Assembly (NCBI GenBank): GCA_964655065.1
Contig: CAZZLC010000010.1
Location: forward strand, 106,422-170,421
Length of the DNA: 64,000 bases
Origin: DRPG01 sp964655065
GTDB lineage: Bacteria; Myxococcota_A; UBA796; GCA-2862545
Direction of reading: 5' to 3'
Translations under genes and position numbers: made by a program
Shown: positions 57,155 to 64,000 of the stretch, in pieces
How the letters are laid out: each line of letters begins with the position of its first letter
How positions within the stretch are numbered: position 1 is the stretch's first letter
Notes under the pieces: generated by a model
Database searches by the model: none
Told to the model about the DNA's origin: nothing
Seen by the model: the letters and a program-made list of their open reading frames with translations, nothing else

Positions 57155-60100
57155 CTACGCGGGTGAGGCAGCCAATCGACTGGCCATCTGCTGTCGCAGG
57201 AGACTAAGCTCGTCGACCGTCAAGTCCCCACAATTCACCAAACTCAAAGTACGAGCCCAGGGACGGCCGTCGTACCAGCGAGCAAATGTCACGGACCATG
57301 AAGGGTCGGAGACCTGACGCTTCCCAATCTGGGCCGACAGCCAGAGAAGGACAAACCCTAAGTCCTCATTGATATAGCGAACCACAACCCGAACGGGCGC
57401 AGACAGATACGCGCGGGCGTCCCGCTCGATTGCACGTTCGAGATCAGAAAGGAGTACCAATCCGTGAGAACTTGGAGTCATCACTCCAGATGTCCTAATG
57501 TCTCGCAAGTACGCTGAACGTTTATCGTCGTCGTAGAAGCCAAGAGCATTGTCAATGACGACGCGCAAATCGACCGATGCCGCTGTTGAACGCTTCAGTC
57601 GCTTCGAATGGCGGATATCCGAGCCCCACTGCCAGGTCTTAACAATTGCGCCTACGACGCTCATTGTGAGCACGAAGGGCAAGAAGAACACGCAAACGAG
57701 AACCGCAGGGGCAGCCACTACATTTGTTACCGTCGCCGCGATGCTCGGTGCAGCGATGTCCCACGCAACCAGAAGAAGTAGGGCCAGTCCAAGAGCGCTA
57801 GCCCCCAAGAATGCCTCAGACAACGCGGTCCTTAAGCAGATCAAGACCAGCGGAATTGGAAGCAGAGCAACGGGCCACTTTGGCAGGGGATGGTCAGGTG
57901 CAAGGATTCGAACCAGAAGGCTGTGACTCCCCAGTATCACAGCGACGCTCCCAGGTAGCAAGAGCCCGGCGCCGATAGCGACGACACCGAGGGACCGCTC
58001 GACGAGACCGAGGGGGCCCAGGAGGGTTCCCATGCTGGCAACGCCCAAGAACAGGCCAGCCAGGAGACGCCGGACCGACGGCCACCAACACTGACCTCGG
58101 ACGAGCACCAATCCCGTTACGGCGAGGATGAGTCCAGCGCCGATACTCTTCATTGCGGCAATGCCCGTCAACACGCAAATACAGAAGACCGTTGAAGTGT
58201 CCAAGATCGGGTATGTCCAACGGGCCCAACACAGCGCTAGCAGCACCCTAGGAAGGTCTCCCCCCACGGCTTTCATATGCGCAGCCCATCGCGGGCGGTC
58301 TTGGTGCAGTTGGCCAGTGGCGTGGGCGGCGATCATCGCCACAACGACCTCACGGCGAACCGAAGGTGGAAGCGGCTGCAAATCCGCTTTGGATGTTTGC
58401 TGAAACGCGAGTTCCCGGAGCACGCGCGACTCCGAAGCGAAAGCCCAGGCCAAAAGAAGCTCCCGCAACTCGACACTGGCAGCTCCAACCCGATGCAGAG
58501 CATCGATCTGGTCAGCTCGAAGACCGTGGACGATTGCACCTACCAGGATGTAGTCTGCCCAGTGTCGAACTGCATGCATCGCGGTCGCAGCCGGAGCATG
58601 GGACACCGTCCCTAACACTTGGTAGGAATCGCCTGGCCAGTCAAATCGATCAGGCATAGCTGCTAACCTCATCGAACGGATTTCCGCCACGGAAGAGGGT
58701 AGCGGTCCGTCGTCAAAGGTCTCACGAATTGCTTCCAGGGCCGCGTCGAGAAGAACTGGTGCGCGTTCCGGCGTGGTCTGAAGCAACGTGATTGCTGTCT
58801 CCCTCCAACGCGCCTCTGTGACAAGCGCGATCGGGCTCACGGCTTCTGAGTCCATCACGACGCGAGTCGCGAAGTACTCCTGCAGCCTCCGATGTACGAA
58901 CTCGAAGGAGCCTGAACCGGTGGCCCCACGGGCGAGCATCGCAGCTCGCAGCACATCAACAGCACCCGAGAAGGATGGCGTGCTGTCTCTGAGACGCTCC
59001 GCGAGCAGAGTGACCGATGCCCGAAGTCCAAGGCCCGGTTGACTCGCCATTTGAAAGGCGATGTTCTCGGCTGCCTCGAGGACGTCCTGTGCCCCCAGTT
59101 CGTGGTGTTGCAGGCTTGCGGTGTGCTCTCTCAAGCGGCGCCGCACGAAGGCGTCGATTGCATGGTGGAGCGTTGGAGGAAGCATGCCGCGGTCCGCGAA
59201 GTAGCCACATACCAGTGTCAGCAGCATCGGGTTGTCGCGAGCATCCTCGAGCGAGGTAGTCACAAGAAGCTCGGCTTCGACATCGTGTGCGAGTTTGTTA
59301 TCACCTAGCCAGTGTGCAATCACTGCACGCCGCTGGGGCCGGTCGAGTCCAATGATGCGGAGGGTAGGCCACCCCCTTTCTACCGGACTGCGGTATGGTC
59401 TGGATGCAACCACGATGCTCGATTTGCCTTGCTTGGCGAGCTCTTCGATTTCACTAGCGTAGCGGGCAACAGCTTTCTCCGTGTGTCGAGCCCCGAGAAC
59501 AGCAGGGATCTCGTCGAATCCGTCTAGTAGAATCCGCCATATCCCTGCCCTATGACCGTCCATGAACTGAGTATGTGACTCAGATCCCGGTCCCAACCTC
59601 GCTCCGACGAAGCGCGACAAGTCGCTGGCACCATCATGCGAACGCAGCCCCTTCAAATCGCAGTAGATCGGGACCGGGAGCACTCCTTCTTTGAGTTGGG
59701 TGGCGGCTAGTCTTCGCAGAAACAGACTCTTCCCAGACCCTGGCTCACCCTCAATGAGGGTAATCGGAGCCGATTGTGTCGTGAGTACATCCGTGAGCGA
59801 TCCTCTTACGCCGTCCGTACTGTCGACCTCTAATGGGACGACGCGGTTGGACAGCCAGCGGTCGGTGCAGGCCTGCTGAGACAAAGAGACGCCCAGAGTT
59901 CGACGCGCTCGGTCGAGGTCCATCGGGCCGGTCTCAGAGCGATCGGGAGCACCCTCCTGCTCAAGCCAATCGAGCAGCCTGGCCCGATCCCATCGGAAGT
60001 GGTCGTGTCGCAGCGAGAGTTGCTGTCGCGACGCCAGCTCGCGGATGCCATCTGGAAGGTCGTCAGCTCGGAGTTCAGGCGTGTGGTCCTCGAGCACCAC

Positions 60101-60406
60101 GTGGATGGGCTTACCGTGCCGCAGCCCGAAGGCGATCTCACGAGCAACCCAGTCGTCCGGCGTGTCGATACGACGATTGCCGTGGCGCTTCAGCGTGAGC
60201 CACGACGATCCAATCACAACGATCAATGCCGAGCAGTTGATGAGTGCCTGTTCGAGCTGTTCCTCCCAGGACTTCGACCCACCACGCAGCTTGTCTGAGT
60301 CCATGAACACATTGGCCGACCCATAGTGGGACTCGAGAAAATCATAGATTCGACCAGCGAAAGCCCGAGTGTCGTCTCGCCTGTAGCTAATGAAGATCTG
60401 CCGCAT
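57155..60406 (-). CDS. TIR-NACHT STAND protein with C-terminal membrane helices
   Basis: A 1083-residue protein. N-terminal TIR domain (1-150): IFISYRRDD start, YDFLE, and DDWVAREIAFG, whose Glu90 matches the catalytic Glu of NADase TIRs (WVxxE). NACHT NTPase: Walker A GEPGSGKS (220-227), Walker B RILLDGFDEI (291-300), sensor SSIVVASRP. Helical region (about 310-720) of the STAND type, then six or seven transmembrane helices (about 720-918) and a soluble tail of about 165 residues. GC is visibly lower than in the flanking genes and codon use differs, which suggests transfer. It resembles antiphage STAND/NACHT effectors: ligand binding would trigger oligomerisation, TIR NAD hydrolysis and possibly membrane action. 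Start: ATG 60406, where the TIR begins; an in-frame ATG lies at 60421. Confidence 0.88.
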   Translation of the reverse strand: MRQIFISYRRDDTRAFAGRIYDFLESHYGSANVFMDSDKLRGGSKSWEEQLEQALINCSALIVVIGSSWLTLKRHGNRRIDTPDDWVAREIAFGLRHGKPIHVVLEDHTPELRADDLPDGIRELASRQQLSLRHDHFRWDRARLLDWLEQEGAPDRSETGPMDLDRARRTLGVSLSQQACTDRWLSNRVVPLEVDSTDGVRGSLTDVLTTQSAPITLIEGEPGSGKSLFLRRLAATQLKEGVLPVPIYCDLKGLRSHDGASDLSRFVGARLGPGSESHTQFMDGHRAGIWRILLDGFDEIPAVLGARHTEKAVARYASEIEELAKQGKSSIVVASRPYRSPVERGWPTLRIIGLDRPQRRAVIAHWLGDNKLAHDVEAELLVTTSLEDARDNPMLLTLVCGYFADRGMLPPTLHHAIDAFVRRRLREHTASLQHHELGAQDVLEAAENIAFQMASQPGLGLRASVTLLAERLRDSTPSFSGAVDVLRAAMLARGATGSGSFEFVHRRLQEYFATRVVMDSEAVSPIALVTEARWRETAITLLQTTPERAPVLLDAALEAIRETFDDGPLPSSVAEIRSMRLAAMPDRFDWPGDSYQVLGTVSHAPAATAMHAVRHWADYILVGAIVHGLRADQIDALHRVGAASVELRELLLAWAFASESRVLRELAFQQTSKADLQPLPPSVRREVVVAMIAAHATGQLHQDRPRWAAHMKAVGGDLPRVLLALCWARWTYPILDTSTVFCICVLTGIAAMKSIGAGLILAVTGLVLVRGQCWWPSVRRLLAGLFLGVASMGTLLGPLGLVERSLGVVAIGAGLLLPGSVAVILGSHSLLVRILAPDHPLPKWPVALLPIPLVLICLRTALSEAFLGASALGLALLLLVAWDIAAPSIAATVTNVVAAPAVLVCVFFLPFVLTMSVVGAIVKTWQWGSDIRHSKRLKRSTAASVDLRVVIDNALGFYDDDKRSAYLRDIRTSGVMTPSSHGLVLLSDLERAIERDARAYLSAPVRVVVRYINEDLGFVLLWLSAQIGKRQVSDPSWSVTFARWYDGRPWARTLSLVNCGDLTVDELSLLRQQMASRLAASPA

Positions 60407-60675
60407 GCCCGAATCATACATCGCGTGCGGCGTTGGTGCACGAAGGTCTGAACGTACGCGTAGGGGCGGCTCGGCAGCGGCACCAGCTCGGCCTTCTCCA
60501 CCGTTGCCAACAGTGACGGGAATCCGCGCGTAGACGGTGGAACCCGCGTCAGGCGTCAGTGGTGACAACCGCGAGGGACCACCTACGTTCCGGAAGCCCT
60601 GACCGGGTATCGGATGGTGATTCGACACAATGTGCCGATTTCCATGACTGAGGGGTCGAGCTAGTGGAGTCCGCG

Positions 60676-60929
60676 TCACGACGCTCCTCGGGTGCGACTC
60701 GGCCGAGGCGGAGCGCAGCGCTGCAGGATCACCTTCCAGCCGTTCCTCCGGGTGGAGGCGTCCCACACGATGTCGACCACCTCTGCCGGGTCGACCCGCT
60801 CGTCGCCGCAGGAGGTGCCCGCCCCATCGAGGACGCGGTCACGTTGACCCTCCAGCGGTAGGCGCGGCGAGCGACCTCAAGGAGGAGGTCGCCAGGCTTC
60901 ACAGCCTCTACCTGGCCGATGAAGCGCAT
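60676..60929 (-). pseudogene. Small frameshifted gene between the STAND and abiE genes
   Basis: From ATG 60929 the frame reads MRFIGQVEAVKPGDLLLEVA and RRAYRWRVNV, then becomes implausible. One base shift downstream gives a natural reading with LDGAGTSCGDERVDPAEVV and WDASTRRNGWKVIL, ending at 60676. A single missing base near 60838 explains both, and the total length is one base short of 85 codons. No family recognised; the product would be about 84 residues. It starts 36 bp after the abiEii stop on the same strand and may be part of that operon. Confidence 0.55.
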
Positions 60930-60964
60930 CCGAGGCCTGGAAGGTGCGCTGCGTCCCGTCGGGG

Positions 60965-61755
60965 TCACGGGAGTCGACTCAGAATCTCGGCGGCAACCCA
61001 GTCCGCCGCGACATCCACATCGTGCGAGACGCCGGGCGCGAGCAATCGCGAGATGTCGCCTCGAAAGCCTCGGTCCCGCCGCTTCGCCGCGAGGTTGGAC
61101 ACGAAGTCGCCCCGGCCGACGTGGAGCCCCTGGCGGCCGACGTACTCACCGAACGCGACACGACCCGGTCGAGATCGACGGTGGCGACATCACCGCCGAC
61201 GTGCACGTCGAAGAGGTCGCGGCCCTTCTTCCGCTGGTAGAGCGCCCGCAGCTTGGTACCGAGGAGCTCGTCGAGCTCGAACGTAGGCACGTCGACCGCG
61301 CCCCGGTACCAGGGGTTGACCACCTCGGAGGGGCGGCTGGAGATCCCGAAGATTGCGAAGTGCTCCCGGGTGTTGGCCTCGATCTTCAGCTTCATGGTCT
61401 GAACGGGCTCGAACTCCGACTCGAAGCGATACACGACGCGAACGCCGTTGTCGCGATGGCTGTAGCTGTGAGTGCCCAGCCAGGGATCCAGCCGGTCGTG
61501 CAGGGCGTCGAACAGGGGTCGGGTGGGGCCGGCAACGCACTGCACGAGGTCGATGTCCTCGGAGTAGCGGAGAGTCCCGCCGAGGACGAGCTTGTGCAGC
61601 GCCGTTCCGCCGCGGAGCGCGTAGGCTCCGGCGACACGTTCGTCGCTGAAGAGGTCCACCAGCGCCCGGGACAGGACGAGGTCCTGCTCGACCTGGTTGT
61701 CCTCGGCCCATGGCGCGTGGGCGCGCCAGGCATCGATCGAGGTGCGTGGGATCAC
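60965..61755 (-). pseudogene. abiEii: AbiEii/AbiGii-type nucleotidyltransferase toxin, frameshifted
   Basis: The start is a GTG overlapping the antitoxin stop (GTGA). Nucleotidyltransferase motifs: RGGTALHKL (Gly49-Gly50), RYSEDIDLV (Asp67, Asp69), MKLKIEANTREHF and TKLRALYQRKKGRDLFDVHV. After DLDRVVS (about residue 200) the frame turns into Ser/Arg-rich nonsense and closes at 60979. Shifting one base at about 61155 restores a typical AbiEii end (AFGEYVGRQGLHVG, FVSNLAAKRRDRGF, LLAPG) and stops at 60965. The intact protein would be 263 residues. This looks like a one-base deletion, real or a sequencing error. In type IV systems AbiEii blocks translation by adding nucleotides to tRNA. Confidence 0.8.
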
Positions 61756-62531
61756 TCGTCTGGCTCCACGTTGGCGTTGATGACGAGTCGCCACGACTTG
61801 GACCTCGCGGCACCGGTCGTGGGCGCACTGGGATCGAGCTCGGTCGGCTTGGTGCTCGTGTCGACGAGAGGCCGAAGCCCTCGCGCGCGGTCACCGTGGC
61901 CCACCCGCTCGAGCAGGAACCCGAGGCGCCGAGCCCAGGCGAGCGGTGAGTGCCGGGCGACGTCGGCGAGCGCTTCCGCGTCGATGCTCTCGGCGAGCTC
62001 GCCAAGGACAGTGGCGACGTGGTCCAGGCTGCCGACGCGATCGACGTAGCCGACCAGATCGAAGGCGGTGGCCTCGGGCGTGGAGGCTCGCAGCACGCCC
62101 GTCGGCGTGTTCCGCTCGACGATCGGGATGTCGGCGACGTTGGCGCGACCGACGAACTCGACCCGCACCCGGCCGAGCTCGACGTCGGAGAGCACGCGAT
62201 CGGTCATCACCTGGTAGACCTGTGGAGCCTGATGGGACGCGCCGTGAAGGGCTGCCGCGGAGAGGAGCGCCACGTAGTAGGGACGCTCCATCCAGCGCAT
62301 CAGGTCGGGCACGAACTGGTTGGCGGGTCGGGAGCCGAGGACGCGGTACTCGGGCGGGACGGTCACGTGGAAGCCGCGGCGGGGGGTCACGATGTGCCCC
62401 TTGCGGCGAAGACGCCCGAGCGCAGCCGTTACGGCGATGGGCGACCCTCCGAGGAGCTCGCTGGCCTCTGCGGTGGTGAAGGTCGCCCTCCCGGCGGCGG
62501 CAAGATGGGGAAGAAGCTGGGGTGCGCGCAT
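61752..62531 (-). CDS. abiEi: AbiEi-type antitoxin of a type IV toxin-antitoxin system
   Basis: A 259-residue protein with an N-terminal winged-helix part (ATFTTAEASELLGGSPIAVTAALGRLRRKGHIVTPRRGFHVTVPPEYRVLGS) and the C-terminal AbiEi domain (ASTPEATAFDLVGYVDRVGSLDHVATVLGEL). In characterised AbiE pairs the N-terminal domain represses the operon by binding inverted repeats, and the C-terminal domain neutralises AbiEii without contacting it directly. The stop overlaps the toxin's GTG. The region just upstream (62533-62585) is AT-rich compared with the window and could hold the operator, but I found only short GAAC/GTTC arms there. Confidence 0.87.
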   Translation of the reverse strand: MRAPQLLPHLAAAGRATFTTAEASELLGGSPIAVTAALGRLRRKGHIVTPRRGFHVTVPPEYRVLGSRPANQFVPDLMRWMERPYYVALLSAAALHGASHQAPQVYQVMTDRVLSDVELGRVRVEFVGRANVADIPIVERNTPTGVLRASTPEATAFDLVGYVDRVGSLDHVATVLGELAESIDAEALADVARHSPLAWARRLGFLLERVGHGDRARGLRPLVDTSTKPTELDPSAPTTGAARSKSWRLVINANVEPDE

Positions 62532-63270
62532 GACCTTTCAATCACGGAACTTAGCACAAAGTGTTCAGTTCTGCGATCATAGGGGCGACACCCGGCGCTC
62601 ACTCACCGAGGGGGGATGGCGCCAGAGCGTCGCGCACGACGCCCCCGCGCCACCCTCGGGGTTGTTCCGGGCCGCAATCGCGACCACTGGACGACCGCCG
62701 GACCCTCCCCAGCGCAGGCCGCCAGACCGGAGTCGGGCGACGTCGGGCCGCCCACGTCGGACCCGCGCGGCACGGGCGAGCGCAGCCTGCAGCGCCTCCC
62801 AGGTCGAACAGCGTCGGCGTCGGCTCTCGCCTTGCGCCACGCGCGCGCCCGCTCGAAGGTCGCGCTGCTCGTTCGTGAGGTCCTCTCGGGGGTCCCGGCG
62901 CGGACCGTCGGATCGGGGCGTAGAAGGGGTGCCGGGGAGGGCGGAGCTGGGCCGTGAGCAGCAGATGGGGGCTCCCGTCGTGGAAGAAGAAGTACTCGCC
63001 GACGGCGATCAGCTCGCCGTCCAGATGGCGAGCGGCTGGGTGGGGAACTGGCCCGTCTCTTCGTCGAGCCGAACGGTCACGGAGGGCAGCTGCATCCTGC
63101 GTCCTCGGTCGCGATCCGGCCTTCGGCCGGAGCGCGGGGTGATTCGGAGCCCACGACCAGGCGTCGCCCGCTCCACTCGGCCCCGCGGCTTCGCACGCTC
63201 GGGCCTTCGCTCCCGCGGGCTCGTCCAGATCTCTTCCAACGGCCGAGGGCCAACGGTCCGAGGGCCGCGC
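62532..63270. other. 739-bp stretch without an intact gene, possible remnant
   Basis: No reading longer than about 110 codons on either strand looks like protein. On the minus strand near 62960-63030 a short plausible fragment (LDGELIAVGEYFFFHDG) follows, after a frame change, from another (LPSVTVRLDEETGQFPTQP) near 63035-63095. This hints at a decayed gene. The first 55 bp carry the abiE promoter. No RNA gene or repeat seen. Confidence 0.4.
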
Positions 63271-63683
63271 CTACGGCGCCGGTCTCGCCAGACGAAAGCC
63301 GAGAACGCCGATGCGGTAGCCAGGAGAGTAGGAGTAGCGGTACGCCACGCGGGCGAACAGCGACGAGTTGCTCCAGGAGCCGCCGCGGTAGACGCGGTAC
63401 GGGCCGCTGGTAGGGCCACTGGGATTCTGCTGAGGGCTGCTGACGTAGTAGCTGCTGTCGTACCAGTCCCACACCCACTCCCACACGTTCCCGTCATGTC
63501 GCACAGTCCGTACCCGTTCTCCGCCTTGCTGCACGACGCTTGGGTCTTCTTGCCCGAGTTGTCCGCGATCCGGCCCGCCGACGTCGCCTCGTTCGACCCC
63601 GCGTAGAGGTAGCTCTGCCCGCCCAGAAGCGCTTCACCCCCGAGCACCGCCCACCGCCACGTCAGAGTCTGGTAGGCCGCCAT
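63271..63683 (-). pseudogene. Formylglycine-generating-enzyme (SUMF1)-like remnant, frameshifted
   Basis: Two frames join to one family sequence. From 63683 one frame reads QSYLYAGSN and KAENGYGLCDMTG; after one missing base near 63491 the next frame continues NVWEWVWDWYDSSYY, VYRGGSWSNSS, RYSYSPGYR and LGFRLARPAP. This is the C-terminal part of the FGE-sulfatase/SUMF1 family. The upstream part around MAAYQTLTWRWAVLGG is a damaged version of the YRLPTEAEWE segment, and nothing of the N-terminal half is found. The remnant is about 137 codons against 250 or more for a full gene. Confidence 0.75.
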
Positions 63684-64000
63684 GGGTGTGGCGACCCATC
63701 AATCGATTGGTCGGGCCAGTGTGGAGGCGCTGGAACAGGGCTCCGGCGGCGGCTGGCCACAACCGCGCACTGACAACAGAACTACGACAACGGCGCCGTC
63801 TACCGCTCCCGCCACGGGCGACACGCTGGCCGTGGTCCCGCGTTCGCTAGCGGGAAGGTCGCGTAGGCCGCCACTGGGAGAACTTCGAGGGACAGGACAG
63901 GATCGTGGGATCCAGGGTGGGTCGTCGTCGCGGGTGGCGTTCCCACGTGGCCGTAACGGCCCCCGATTTCGTTGGTCTGAACAAGAGCGGGCGGTCGTCG
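63684..64000. other. Right edge, no supported gene
   Basis: 317 bp with mixed codon pattern on all frames. If the SUMF1-like gene was once intact its N-terminal half should lie here, but no matching segment was recognised. No repeat, tRNA or insertion sequence end was seen. Confidence 0.4.

Noticed and set aside
62533..62585. Operator palindrome for AbiEi.
   Set aside because: Only 4-bp GAAC/GTTC arms with mismatched centre; not strong enough to list as a site.

Overview
The window is a chromosomal segment of a very GC-rich, Gram-negative bacterium. By gene style it is most like a Myxococcota/deltaproteobacterial genome. The supporting signs are a TIGR02996-type leucine-rich-repeat protein, MopE-like metal-binding repeats, many short lipoprotein signals, HDOD and FHA-GGDEF regulators and a modular polyketide synthase. 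The taxonomic call is an inference from gene content; no rRNA or tRNA gene was seen.

Layout. (1) 0-3.3 kb: cinA-recA and a DEDDh exonuclease. (2) 3.3-11.3 kb, minus strand: a complete System I cytochrome c maturation set, read as a 47-residue membrane peptide, ccmA, ccmB, a 319-bp gap, then ccmC-D-E-F-G-H-I, with nearly every gene overlapping the next by 1-4 bases. (3) 11.4-14.2 kb: a lipoprotein and a leucine-rich-repeat protein. (4) 14.3-27.2 kb: one 4308-residue type I polyketide synthase with three KS-AT-KR-ACP modules, no loading domain and no thioesterase, ending in a transmembrane helix. (5) 27.3-31.2 kb: small cytosolic and envelope proteins (YbjN-like, CBS pair, SH3 lipoprotein, DUF4236, DUF2256-DUF3253, GreA-like, PH-like). 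(6) 31.2-36.4 kb, minus strand: a signalling operon of FHA-GGDEF, histidine kinase, pseudo-receiver-HDOD, receiver with degenerate HD-GYP, and a short-chain dehydrogenase. (7) 36.6-39.8 kb: dnaK and dnaJ. (8) 39.9-57.1 kb: envelope and housekeeping genes, including a secreted Ser/Arg-repeat protein, a double cupin, a beta-propeller lipoprotein, an FG-GAP lipoprotein, hflKC, an aminotransferase, a medium-chain dehydrogenase, a secreted bifunctional-nuclease-family protein, a metzincin-like lipoprotein, a TPR protein and an MBOAT acyltransferase. (9) 57.1-64 kb: a visibly different, partly decayed accessory region with a TIR-NACHT-transmembrane STAND protein of lower GC, an AbiE type IV toxin-antitoxin pair whose toxin frame is broken, a second frameshifted small gene and a frameshifted formylglycine-generating-enzyme-like remnant at the right end.

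How the parts work together. The ccm block should load haem onto apocytochromes in the periplasm. The signalling operon couples c-di-GMP synthesis to an apparent phosphorelay in which one response regulator keeps its phosphorylation site but lost its enzymatic output, and the other lost the site but keeps a better-preserved output. The polyketide synthase has no neighbouring release, tailoring or phosphopantetheinyl transferase genes, so its product must be released or continued by other means. The right end looks like a defence island on the way to decay, or one carrying clustered sequence errors.
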